Below are positions 43,168 to 51,164 of a stretch of DNA of 64,000 nucleotides, piece after piece; positions within the stretch are counted from its first letter, which is position 1, and each line of letters begins with the position of its first letter. A program made the translations under genes and the position numbers. The notes under the pieces are model-generated. The model ran no database searches and was not told the origin of the DNA. It saw only the letters and a list, made by a program, of their open reading frames with translations. This DNA comes from Nocardia sp. BMG51109. GTDB taxonomy: Bacteria; Actinomycetota; Actinomycetes; Mycobacteriales; Mycobacteriaceae. The stretch is taken from NCBI RefSeq assembly GCF_000526215.1, contig NZ_JAFQ01000004.1:3348001-3412000 (forward strand), read 5' to 3'.

Positions 43168-43941
43168 TCAGCGGGCGAACAGCAGGGCCCGCTTGACCTC
43201 CTGGATGGCCTTGGTGACCTCGATGCCGCGGGGGCAGGCGTCGGTGCAGTTGAAGGTGGTGCGGCAGCGCCAGACGCCCTCGACGTCGTTGAGGATGTCG
43301 AGGCGTTCGCGGGCACCCTCGTCGCGGCTGTCGAAGATGAAGCGGTGCGCGTTCACGATCGCGGCCGGGCCGAAGTAGCTGCCGTCGTGCCAGTACACCG
43401 GGCACGAGGTGGTGCAGCAGGCGCACAGGATGCACTTGGTGGTGTCGTCGAACCGGGCGCGGTCGGCCTGGCTCTGGATGCGTTCGCGGGTGGGCTCGTT
43501 GCCGTGCGTGATCAGGTACGGCTTGACCGCGCGGAACGCGTCGAAGAACGGCTCCATGTCGACCACGAGGTCCTTCTCCACGGGCAGGCCACGGATCGGC
43601 TCGACGCTGATGGTCAGGTCCTTGCCGTTCTTGGGCAGCATGTCGCGCATCAGCACCTTGCACGCCAGCCGGTTCACGCCGTTGATGCGCATGGCGTCGG
43701 ACCCGCAGACGCCGTGCGCGCACGAGCGCCGGAAGGTGAGCGTGCCGTCCAGGTAGGACTTGATGTAGATCAGCACGTTCAGGAACCGGTCGGTCGGCAG
43801 CACCGGCACCCGGAACGAATCCCAGTGGGCGCCCTTGCCGTCCTCCGGGTTGAACCGGGCGATCTTGACCGTGATGATGGTCGACCCGTCCGGAACGGGG
43901 GCGGGCTTCTGCGTCGTCGGAGCTTCGGCTACAGCAGTCAT
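43168..43941 (-). CDS. sdhB: Succinate dehydrogenase iron-sulfur subunit
   Basis: A 257-residue electron-transfer subunit of complex II. The 2Fe-2S domain is seen as RSCAHGVCGSDAMRINGVNR with LACKVLM. The C-terminal 4Fe-4S and 3Fe-4S clusters are in CILCACCTTSCPVYW (first group) and WRCRTTFNCTDACPRGIEV (second). The 3Fe-4S/4Fe-4S pattern and length match mycobacterial Sdh2-type SdhB. It overlaps sdhA by one base and is last in the operon. Passes electrons from FAD in SdhA to quinone at SdhC/D. Confidence 0.96.
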   Translation of the reverse strand: MTAVAEAPTTQKPAPVPDGSTIITVKIARFNPEDGKGAHWDSFRVPVLPTDRFLNVLIYIKSYLDGTLTFRRSCAHGVCGSDAMRINGVNRLACKVLMRDMLPKNGKDLTISVEPIRGLPVEKDLVVDMEPFFDAFRAVKPYLITHGNEPTRERIQSQADRARFDDTTKCILCACCTTSCPVYWHDGSYFGPAAIVNAHRFIFDSRDEGARERLDILNDVEGVWRCRTTFNCTDACPRGIEVTKAIQEVKRALLFAR

Positions 43942-45758
43942 CAGTACTTACGCTCCATCGGCTCGTAACGGGTCTGCACCACCGGCTTGAAGTCGAGCCG
44001 GATGTCGGCGATCAGCTCGGCGTGCTGCTTACCCTGCTCGACTTGCTTGTACGCCATGGTGTGGCGCATGAAGTTGGTGTCGTCGCGGTCCGGGTAGTCC
44101 TCGCGGGCGTGGCCGCCGCGCGACTCCTTGCGATTCAGCGCGCCGACCACGGTGACCTCGGCCAGCTCCAGCAGGAAGCCCAGTTCGACGGCCTCGAGCA
44201 GATCGCTGTTGTAGCGCCGGCCCTTGTCCTGCACGGTGATGTGCTCGTAGCGCTCCTTGAGCGCGTGGATATCGGTGAGCGCCTGCTTGAGGGTCTCCTC
44301 GGTGCGGAACACCGCGGCGTTGGCGTCCATCGTGTTCTGCAATTCGGTGCGGATGTCGGCGACGCGCTCGTTGCCGTGCTCCGACAGCAGCTGGGCCAGC
44401 CAGCCCTGCACGTAGTCGGCCGGGTTCTCCGGCATCTCGACGAACTCGGCCCGCTGGGCGTACTCGGCCGCCGCGATGCCGGAGCGGCGCCCGAAGACGT
44501 TGATGTCCAGCAGCGAGTTGGTGCCGAGGCGGTTCGATCCGTGCACCGACACGCAGGCGCATTCGCCGGCCGCGTACAGGCCCGGGACGACATCGGAGTT
44601 GTCGCGCAGCACCTCGCCATGGATGCGGGTCGGGATGCCGCCCATCACGTAGTGGCAGGTCGGCATGACCGGCACCGGCTCCTTCACCGGGTCGACGCCC
44701 AGGTAGGTGCGGGAGAACTCGGTGATGTCGGGCAGCTTCTCCTCGAGCACGTCCTCGCCGAGGTGGGTGACGTCGATGAAGACGTAGTCCTTGTTCGGGC
44801 CGCCGCCGCGGCCCTCCAGGACCTCCTTGACCATCGAGCGGGCCACGATGTCGCGCGGCGCCAGGTCCTTGATGGTGGGGGCGTAGCGCTCCATGAACCG
44901 CTCGCCGTCGGAGTTGCGCAGGATGCCGCCCTCGCCGCGGACCGCCTCGGAGATCAGAATGCCGAGCCCCGCCAGGCCGGTCGGGTGGAACTGGTGGAAC
45001 TCCATGTCCTCCAACGGAAGTCCCTTGCGGAACACGATCGCCATGCCGTCGCCGGTCAGCGTGTGGGCGTTGGAGGTGGTCTTGTACATGCGACCGGAAC
45101 CGCCGGTGGCGAAGATGATCGCCTTGGCGTGGAACACGTGCAGGTTGCCGGTGGCCAGCTCGTAGGCGACCACGCCGGTGGCGACCGGACCGCGCTCGGT
45201 CTCGGTGATCAGCAGGTCCAGCACGTAGAACTCGTTGAAGAACTCCACGCCGTGCTTGACGCAGTTCTGGTACAGCGTCTGCAGGATCATGTGGCCGGTG
45301 CGGTCGGCGGCGTAACACGCGCGCCGGACCGGGGACTTGCCGTGGTCACGGGTGTGCCCGCCGAAACGGCGCTGGTCGATCTTGCCTTCCGGCGTCCGGT
45401 TGAACGGCAGGCCCATCTTCTCCAGGTCGAGCACGGCGTCGATGGCCTCCTTGGCCATGATCTCCGCGGCGTCCTGGTCGACCAGGTAGTCGCCACCCTT
45501 GACGGTGTCGAAGGTGTGCCACTCCCAGTTGTCCTCTTCGACATTCGCCAGCGCGGCGCACATGCCGCCCTGCGCGGCGCCGGTGTGGCTGCGCGTCGGG
45601 TACAGCTTGGTCAGCACGGCCGTGCGGGTCCGGGGTCCGGATTCGATCGCCGCGCGCATCCCCGCACCGCCGGCGCCGACGATCACGACGTCGTACCGGT
45701 GCTCCTGGACGGAACGAGTCTCACCTGTCCCGATGCTCTGTTCGGTCTGCTCACTCAT
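43941..45758 (-). CDS. sdhA: Succinate dehydrogenase flavoprotein subunit
   Basis: Catalytic subunit of complex II, 605 residues, oxidising succinate to fumarate. The FAD-binding start is DVVIVGAGGAGMRAAIES; the covalent-FAD His lies in YPTRSHTGAAQGGMCAAL. The active site has RRFGGHTRDHG and HQFHPTGLAG, and the capping arginine is in HYVMGGIPTRIHGEVLRD. GSNRLGTNSLLDINVFGRRS near the C-terminus is also conserved. Sixteen bases separate it from sdhD upstream. High similarity to actinobacterial SdhA proteins is expected from these motifs. Confidence 0.97.
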   Translation of the reverse strand: MSEQTEQSIGTGETRSVQEHRYDVVIVGAGGAGMRAAIESGPRTRTAVLTKLYPTRSHTGAAQGGMCAALANVEEDNWEWHTFDTVKGGDYLVDQDAAEIMAKEAIDAVLDLEKMGLPFNRTPEGKIDQRRFGGHTRDHGKSPVRRACYAADRTGHMILQTLYQNCVKHGVEFFNEFYVLDLLITETERGPVATGVVAYELATGNLHVFHAKAIIFATGGSGRMYKTTSNAHTLTGDGMAIVFRKGLPLEDMEFHQFHPTGLAGLGILISEAVRGEGGILRNSDGERFMERYAPTIKDLAPRDIVARSMVKEVLEGRGGGPNKDYVFIDVTHLGEDVLEEKLPDITEFSRTYLGVDPVKEPVPVMPTCHYVMGGIPTRIHGEVLRDNSDVVPGLYAAGECACVSVHGSNRLGTNSLLDINVFGRRSGIAAAEYAQRAEFVEMPENPADYVQGWLAQLLSEHGNERVADIRTELQNTMDANAAVFRTEETLKQALTDIHALKERYEHITVQDKGRRYNSDLLEAVELGFLLELAEVTVVGALNRKESRGGHAREDYPDRDDTNFMRHTMAYKQVEQGKQHAELIADIRLDFKPVVQTRYEPMERKY

Positions 45759-45774
45759 GAGTGGTGGCCTGTTC

Positions 45775-46206
45775 CTAACTGATGTTGGGGTCGAAGGTGA
45801 AGATCACGTAGGTGCCTACGCCCATGATCAGAATCATCGAGACCACCAGCAGGGTCTTGAGCCAGAAGCGGGTGGAGTCCTTGCGGGCGTAGTCGTCGAT
45901 GACGGTGCGCAGGCCGTTGCCGCCGTGCAGCTGCGCCAGCCACAGCATGGTCAGGTCCCAGAGCTGCCAGAACGGGCTCGCCCAGCGGCCGGCGACGAAG
46001 GCGAAGTTCAGCCGGTGCACGCCGCCGTCGAGCATCAGCATGATGAACATGTGGCCGAGCACCAGCACGACCAGCAGCAGGCCGGAGAAGCGCATGAACA
46101 GCCAGGCGTACTTCTCGAAGTTGTTGCCCGCGAGGCGGCGCGGCGCGTTGGGCGCGGCGAGGCTGGCCGGGATGTCGTGGGACTTACCGAGAACGGGTGC
46201 GGTCAT
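45775..46206 (-). CDS. sdhD: Succinate dehydrogenase membrane anchor subunit D
   Basis: A 143-residue membrane anchor of complex II with three helices: AWLFMRFSGLLLVVLVLGHM (first, carrying the likely haem-ligand His), FWQLWDLTMLWLAQLHGGNG (second) and FWLKTLLVVSMILIMGVGTY (third). RFSG and HGGNGLR-like positions match the conserved quinone/haem region of SdhD. The ATG is two bases after the sdhC stop codon, so both anchors are translated together. Confidence 0.93.
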   Translation of the reverse strand: MTAPVLGKSHDIPASLAAPNAPRRLAGNNFEKYAWLFMRFSGLLLVVLVLGHMFIMLMLDGGVHRLNFAFVAGRWASPFWQLWDLTMLWLAQLHGGNGLRTVIDDYARKDSTRFWLKTLLVVSMILIMGVGTYVIFTFDPNIS

Positions 46207-46208
46207 GA

Positions 46209-46610
46209 TCAGTGCTCCGTCAGCAGGTAGAAGAACTGGCGGCCGATGCCGGCGCCGGCGACCAGGATCCAGATCGCGAGCACGATCCAGAGCATCTGGC
46301 GCTGGAAGCGCGGGCCCTTCGACCAGAAGTCGACCAGGATCACGCGGATGCCGTTGAGCGCGTGGAACAGCACGCACACGACCAGACCCATTTCCATCAG
46401 GGCCACGAGCGGGTTCTTGTACGTCTCGATCGCCTGGTCGTAGGTGTCCGGGCTGACCCGCACGAGCGCGGTGTCGAGCACGTGCACGAACAGGAAGAAG
46501 AAGATCGTGACGCCGGTGATCCGGTGCAGCGCCCAGGACCACATGCCCGGGTCGCCGCGGTACAGCGTCTTCCGCTTCGGCTGTGCCGGAGCTTCCAGTG
46601 TGGCGGTCAT
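46209..46610 (-). CDS. sdhC: Succinate dehydrogenase cytochrome b556 subunit
   Basis: The other haem/quinone-binding anchor, 133 residues and first gene of the operon. It has the conserved SWALHRITGVTIFFFLFVHV (helix 1, Ser/Arg of the quinone site and haem His), LVVCVLFHALNGIRVILVDF (helix 2) and MLWIVLAIWILVAGAGIGRQ (helix 3). The start at 46610 (MTATLEAP) was chosen as all conserved parts begin after it, though the open frame continues 105 bases upstream. Promoter in the region shared with cdd. Confidence 0.93.
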   Translation of the reverse strand: MTATLEAPAQPKRKTLYRGDPGMWSWALHRITGVTIFFFLFVHVLDTALVRVSPDTYDQAIETYKNPLVALMEMGLVVCVLFHALNGIRVILVDFWSKGPRFQRQMLWIVLAIWILVAGAGIGRQFFYLLTEH

Positions 46611-46920
46611 AGAGTGCGGTGCCTCCAACGTCGTTGATGGATCCGGTCGCGGTTTCGGCACGCGGGCTGACCGAGCCGTTGGATCTGGAAAACACCAGCT
46701 CGTGCCCGGGGGCAACGCCCCGGTGGCGGTGGCCGGCCCGCCGCCGGGAACCTGAACCGATCTGTCTCGAACTCTAATCCCCGGCGATTCGCGGAACTAA
46801 TTCGGCGTGGCGCGCGTTGGCCCGTAATTCGGTGAGTTAGGTTTGCCTTGCCTGATGAATTGACCGGCCCGTCATGCCATTCCTACGGTCGTATGCGACG
46901 CATCCGAGTGGAGGTCCGAT
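46611..46920. promoter_or_regulatory. Divergent promoter region of sdhC and cdd
   Basis: About 310 bases without a gene, holding divergent promoters. An iron-box-like element TTAGGTTTGCCTTGCCTGA (46837-46855) matches 14 of 19 bases of the IdeR/DtxR consensus as I know it. The stretch 46790-46990 is AT-richer than its surroundings and continues into the first codons of cdd. GGAGG at 46910-46914 is the cdd ribosome-binding site. Confidence 0.55.
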
Positions 46921-47328
46921 ATGCCCGAAATTGAGTGGGATGCATTGCGTCGCAAGGCATTTCAAGTTATGCAGAATGCGTATGCACCGTACTCCCGGTT
47001 TCCGGTCGGAGCCGCTGCTCGCACCGTCGATGATCGCATTGTGAGCGGGTGCAATGTGGAGAATCTCTCATATGGCCTCGGCCTCTGTGCCGAATGTGTA
47101 CTCGTGGGTAACTTTTGCGCGAGCGGTGGCGGGCGTTTGCTGGCGGTTTCCGTCTGCGATTCCCGGGGCGCGATTCTGATGCCGTGCGGGCGGTGCCGGC
47201 AAGTGCTCTACGAGCACGGAGGGGCGGAGATGCTGGTGGACCATCGGGGTGGGCCGGTATCGCTGGGGAGTTTGCTGCCCGATGCCTTCGGGCCGGATGA
47301 TGTGGCCGCCGGGCGGCGGGAGATGTGA
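46921..47328 (+). CDS. cdd: Cytidine deaminase
   Basis: A 135-residue zinc enzyme converting cytidine and deoxycytidine to uridine forms. The catalytic motifs are GCNVENLSYGLGLCAECVLV (Cys-Ala-Glu) and MPCGRCRQVLYE (PCxxC), so all zinc ligands and the proton-shuttling Glu are present. Family blocks PYSRFPVGAAARTVD and GCNVENLSYG are intact. The tetrameric short form is as in mycobacteria. The first 25 codons use more A/T than the neighbouring genes. It is divergent from sdhC and belongs to the nucleoside-salvage set with deoA and add downstream. Confidence 0.95.
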   Translation: MPEIEWDALRRKAFQVMQNAYAPYSRFPVGAAARTVDDRIVSGCNVENLSYGLGLCAECVLVGNFCASGGGRLLAVSVCDSRGAILMPCGRCRQVLYEHGGAEMLVDHRGGPVSLGSLLPDAFGPDDVAAGRREM

Positions 47329-47492
47329 ATTTCGGCACCCTGGCGAGGTTTTGGCAACTTTTCGACGCCGGCGGGCCGGTTTCGCGGGCTGAAACGGCCC
47401 GGCGACCCGGGCCGAGATTCTTGTGAATCCTTCACGGGGGCAATGTTTTACACACCTCGTTTTTACGCATCCTCGGCGGCGCCGAACCGGCG

Positions 47493-47828
47493 TCATGTGT
47501 CGGGTGGCGTCTGTTTCGAGGGGCGCCGGGGGATGACGCACCCCCGCCCGAGAGGGTGCATCGCCTCGGCCTCCAGCGCCGCCTCGACCTCTTCGGCGCT
47601 CGCCGGGGCGATCTCGCCGATCTCGCCCCCGGTGATGCCGAGCCTCCCCATGATCGACTCGAGGCCCCGGCCCATCCGGTTCGCGTGCTCGATCAGCCGC
47701 CCGGTCTCGAGCCGGTCGCGCACGCAGGCCCGGGTGAGCGCGTGCATCGACTCCCGATAGCTGTAATCGATATCCGCGAGCCAGGCCTCGACCTCGGTGA
47801 CGCGGCGCTCCAGATTCGAGTAGGTCAT
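47493..47828 (-). CDS. Small coiled-coil protein (paralogue 1)
   Basis: A 111-residue hypothetical protein beginning MTYSNLERRVTEVEAWLADI, with an extended helix region RESMHALTRACVRDRLETGR. It aligns with the next gene upstream (MSYAELDRRVARLERIVTDI): the spacing of SY/TYxxLxRRV, the later MxRLG or MxHLG element (IMGRLGITG versus IMAHLGLAP) and the acidic AxxEEVEAAxEA or TDAEIDAAFEEK tail are shared. So it is a tandem duplication. The start ten codons into the frame is supported by that alignment. No function known. Confidence 0.65.
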   Translation of the reverse strand: MTYSNLERRVTEVEAWLADIDYSYRESMHALTRACVRDRLETGRLIEHANRMGRGLESIMGRLGITGGEIGEIAPASAEEVEAALEAEAMHPLGRGCVIPRRPSKQTPPDT

Positions 47829-47871
47829 GCGCCCACAATTCTTCTTCGAACGACGCATGAGTCTGCCGTCG

Positions 47872-48144
47872 TCACGTGGTCTTCTCCTCGAACGCCGCGT
47901 CGATCTCCGCGTCCGTGGGTGGTGTCGCCACCGGCGACCCGATCGGGGCGAGGCCCAGGTGCGCCATGATCTGGCCGACGCCGGAGCCGAGAATGTTCAT
48001 GCCGTCGAAGAGTCGGCTGTTGGCGAGCTGTACCCCTGTGACGTCTCTCCGTAGCTCGAGAATCGAGTTACCGTAGCCGTCCTCGATATCGGTGACGATC
48101 CTCTCCAACCTGGCCACTCGACGGTCCAGCTCGGCATAGCTCAT
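47872..48144 (-). CDS. Small coiled-coil protein (paralogue 2)
   Basis: A 90-residue hypothetical protein, paralogue of the gene immediately downstream on the same strand (44 bases between coding ends). It begins SYAELDRRVARLERIVTDIE and has SILELRRDVTGVQLANSRLF, GMNILGSGVGQIMAHLGLAP and an acidic C-terminus. Probably a helical hairpin. The ATG follows AGGGGGAA. It is divergent from deoA with about 175 bases between starts. Confidence 0.68.
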   Translation of the reverse strand: MSYAELDRRVARLERIVTDIEDGYGNSILELRRDVTGVQLANSRLFDGMNILGSGVGQIMAHLGLAPIGSPVATPPTDAEIDAAFEEKTT

Positions 48145-48320
48145 TGTTCCCCCTGCCATCGATCCGATGATGGCGGCGACGCTACCCCGGCGCACCGACA
48201 GTTACCGCGTGTCGGCGTGCGATCCGGGTTCGCGCACCCCGCCCCGGTTCGCGCACCCCGTGCGCGGGACACGGGCGGCGCGTCGGGCGGTTCGGCCGGT
48301 TGTCTGCGAGGCTGTCGGGC

Positions 48321-49613
48321 ATGGCGAATGCGCAGTCGGCGGTGTCGGTGATCGCGGCCAAGCGGGACGGGGGAGAGCTCCGCGACGATCAGATCGACTG
48401 GGTGGTGGATGCTTTCACCCGCGGCGCGGTGGCCGACGAGCAGATGTCGGCGCTGGCGATGGCGATCCTGCTGCGCGGGATGACGCGGCGGGAGATCGCG
48501 CGGTGGACGCGGGCGATGATCGAGTCCGGCCGGCGGCTGGAGTTCACCGATCTGCCGCGGCCGACCGTCGACAAGCATTCCACCGGCGGGGTGGGGGACA
48601 AGATCACGCTGCCGCTCGCACCCTTGGTCGCCGCCTGCGGGGCGGCCGTCCCGCAACTGTCGGGCCGCGGATTGGGGCACACCGGTGGCACATTGGACAA
48701 GCTGGAGTCGATACCCGGCTGGCGGGCCGATATCTCGGTGCCGCGGATGCGGGAGATCCTGGCGGATCCGAAGATCGGCGCGGTGGTGTGCGCGGCGGGC
48801 GCCGATCTCGCCCCGGCCGACAAGCGGCTCTACGCGCTGCGCGATGTGACCGGCACCGTGGAATCCGTTCCGCTGATTGCCAGTTCGATCATGAGCAAGA
48901 AGATCGCGGAAGGAACCGCCGCGCTGGTGCTCGACGTCAAGGTGGGCGCCGGGGCCTTCATGAAGGATCTCGCCGCGGCGCGTGAATTGGCCACGGCCAT
49001 GGTCGAATTGGGCAGCGATGCGGGCGTGCGCACGGTGGCGCTGCTGACCGCGATGGACACCCCGCTCGGCCGCACCGCGGGCAACGCCCTGGAGGTGGCC
49101 GAGGCCGTCGAGGTGCTGTCGGGCGGCGGTCCGGCCGACGTCGTCGGGCTCACCGTGGCTCTGGCCCGGGAGATGCTGGCGCAGGCGGGGATTCACGATA
49201 TCGATCCCGCCGAGGTGCTCGCCGACGGCCGGGCGATGGACCAGTGGCGAGCCATGATCACGGCCCAGGGTGGCGATCCCTACGCGCCGCTGCCGCGCGC
49301 GGCGCACACCGAAACGGTCACCGCCGAACGCTCCGGCATCCTCGCCCGCCTCGACGCCCTGGCCGTCGGCCGGGCCGCATGGCGCCTCGGCGCCGGCCGC
49401 ACCCGCCAGGGTGACCCGGTCCAGTACGGTGCTGGCGTCGAGATACACGCGCGGCCAGGAGATTCCGTTACCGCGGGCCAACCTCTGCTGACCCTCCACA
49501 CCGACACCCCGGACGTCCTCTCCGCTGCCCTCGACGACCTGCGCGACGGCTACGCCATCGGTCCGGACCTGGTCGAACCCACACCGGTCGTTCTGGACCG
49601 CATCGCCCCTTGA
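48321..49613 (+). CDS. deoA: Thymidine phosphorylase
   Basis: A 430-residue pyrimidine nucleoside phosphorylase, cleaving thymidine or deoxyuridine to base and deoxyribose-1-phosphate. The phosphate-binding motif is VDKHSTGGVGDKITLPLAPL, followed by SGRGLGHTGGTLDKLESIPG, the signature of the family. ASSIMSKKIAEGTAALVLDVKVG-type residues (written here only in part: SSIMSKKIAEGT) bind substrate. The ATG at 48321 gives the same length as the mycobacterial protein; an in-frame TTG upstream is less likely. Placed between cdd and add. Confidence 0.94.
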   Translation: MANAQSAVSVIAAKRDGGELRDDQIDWVVDAFTRGAVADEQMSALAMAILLRGMTRREIARWTRAMIESGRRLEFTDLPRPTVDKHSTGGVGDKITLPLAPLVAACGAAVPQLSGRGLGHTGGTLDKLESIPGWRADISVPRMREILADPKIGAVVCAAGADLAPADKRLYALRDVTGTVESVPLIASSIMSKKIAEGTAALVLDVKVGAGAFMKDLAAARELATAMVELGSDAGVRTVALLTAMDTPLGRTAGNALEVAEAVEVLSGGGPADVVGLTVALAREMLAQAGIHDIDPAEVLADGRAMDQWRAMITAQGGDPYAPLPRAAHTETVTAERSGILARLDALAVGRAAWRLGAGRTRQGDPVQYGAGVEIHARPGDSVTAGQPLLTLHTDTPDVLSAALDDLRDGYAIGPDLVEPTPVVLDRIAP

Positions 49614-49940
49614 CCGGGATGTTCTCCGAAATATCCGGGGCGCGGGGGAAGCCGCCGTTGCCAGTCGAGCTGGACGGACTTCCGATACTGCTCGATCGGT
49701 ACCGCACCGTCGTGCACGAACGCTGAACCGGTCCCCGCGTAGACGACGAGCGCGGCCGATGACTTCTCTTCGCGCCGTATGCAGTCCAGCGACACCACGT
49801 CGAGCAGATCGCCGAGCTGACGGAACGCGGGAGACGATCGAGCGACACGCGGGCGACATCGCGGCTACGACATGCCAGCGAGCGGATGGACATGCCGAGA
49901 GTCGGCTGCGGAACGGGGTGGATGGGGATAGCGTCGGTGC
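49614..49940. other. Intergenic region with a possible gene relic
   Basis: About 330 bases between deoA and add. On the minus strand 49625-49850 reads SLDCIRREEKSSAALVVYAG, then VPIEQYRKSVQLDWQRRLPP, which looks protein-like but has no obvious start, ribosome-binding site or known family. It may be a gene fragment. No clear promoter found for add. Confidence 0.35.
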
Positions 49941-51122
49941 ATGACTGGACCGATGCCTTTGACTCTTGCCTCGATCCGCCAAGCCCCCAAGGCAGTACTG
50001 CACGATCATCTCGACGGTGGGCTGCGGCCGGCAACCGTACTCGAACTGGCTACCCAGTGCGGCTACGACCAACTACCGGCATCCGATGCCGAATCCCTGG
50101 GCCGATGGTTCCGCGACGCGGCCGACAGCGGGTCGCTGGAGCGCTACCTGGAGACCTTCACCCACACCGTCGCGGTGATGCAGACCCCGGAGGGCCTGCG
50201 CCGGGTGGCCCGCGAGTGCGCCCTGGACCTGGCGGCGGACGGCGTGGTGTACGCCGAGGTGCGGTTCGCGCCCGAACAGCATCTCGAGCGCGGCCTGACC
50301 CTGGACGAGGTGGTCGAGCACACGCTCGCCGGATTCCGGGAGGGCGCCGATCTCGCCGCCGAGGCCGGCACGCCGATCCGTATGACCTGCCTGCTGACCG
50401 CCATGCGGCACGCCGCCCGGTCGCTCGAGATCGCGGAACTGGCGGTGCGCTTCCGGGACCGCGGGGTCGGCGGTTTCGACATCGCGGGCGCCGAGGCCGG
50501 CTATCCGCCCAGCCGGCACCTGGACGCCTTCGAGTACATGCACGCCAACTGCGCCCACGTCACCATCCACGCCGGCGAGGCGTTCGGCCTGCCGTCCATC
50601 CACGAGGCGGTGGCGTTCTGCGGCTGCGACCGGCTCGGCCACGGCGTGCGCATCACCGACGACATCTTCGATTCCGACACCCCGGTGCCGGCGTCGGGGC
50701 CCGAAGGCGGCAGCTTGCGTCACCACCGAGGGTCCCGCTGGCACCGGAACTCCGACACCGCTACCGGCGCCGAACCACGCCTCGGCCTGGTCGCGAACTA
50801 CGTGCGGGACAAGCGGATTCCCTTGGAGCTGTGCCCGTCGTCGAATGTGCAGACCGGAGCGGTGCCGTCGCTGGACAAGCATCCGTTCGACCTGCTGGCC
50901 CGGCTGCGTTTCCGGGTCACGGTGAACACCGACAACCGGCTGATGAGCGACACCGATATGAGCCGCGAGATGGGCAAGCTGGTGGACACCTTCGGCTACG
51001 GCTGGAGCGATCTGGAACGCTTCACCATCAACGCGATGAAGTCGGCCTTCATCCCGTTCCCGGAGCGGTTGCGCATCATCGACGAGGTCATCAAGCCCGG
51101 CTACGCGGTGTTGCTCGGCTGA
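49941..51122 (+). CDS. add: Adenosine deaminase with an internal insertion
   Basis: A 393-residue zinc enzyme converting adenosine to inosine. The active site is complete: [19 protein letters not shown] (HxH), [28 protein letters not shown] (His, Glu), [12 protein letters not shown] (His) and [10 protein letters not shown] (Asp). Mycobacterial orthologues have about 365 residues; this one carries some 28 extra after [12 protein letters not shown] (about 246-279), a Gly/Ser/Arg/His-rich stretch ([19 protein letters not shown]) where others have a short loop. The reading frame is kept. It would sit at the surface in the fold, so activity is probably not lost. GTG/ATG start ambiguity is minor. 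Confidence 0.94.
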   Translation: MTGPMPLTLASIRQAPKAVLHDHLDGGLRPATVLELATQCGYDQLPASDAESLGRWFRDAADSGSLERYLETFTHTVAVMQTPEGLRRVARECALDLAADGVVYAEVRFAPEQHLERGLTLDEVVEHTLAGFREGADLAAEAGTPIRMTCLLTAMRHAARSLEIAELAVRFRDRGVGGFDIAGAEAGYPPSRHLDAFEYMHANCAHVTIHAGEAFGLPSIHEAVAFCGCDRLGHGVRITDDIFDSDTPVPASGPEGGSLRHHRGSRWHRNSDTATGAEPRLGLVANYVRDKRIPLELCPSSNVQTGAVPSLDKHPFDLLARLRFRVTVNTDNRLMSDTDMSREMGKLVDTFGYGWSDLERFTINAMKSAFIPFPERLRIIDEVIKPGYAVLLG

Positions 51123-51138
51123 GCCACGCCGGGTGCTC

Positions 51139-51164
51139 GGCTGAGCCGTGCGCCCGGCTCAGCC
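51139..51164. terminator. Bidirectional terminator after add
   Basis: 9-bp inverted repeat GGCTGAGCC / GGCTCAGCC with an eight-base loop between the convergent add and Rv3311-like genes, overlapping the stop of the latter. Confidence 0.6.

Noticed and set aside
49550..49850. A complete gene on the minus strand between deoA and add
   Set aside because: Protein-like sequence but no start signal, it overlaps the end of deoA, and it has no recognisable family; kept only as a possible relic.
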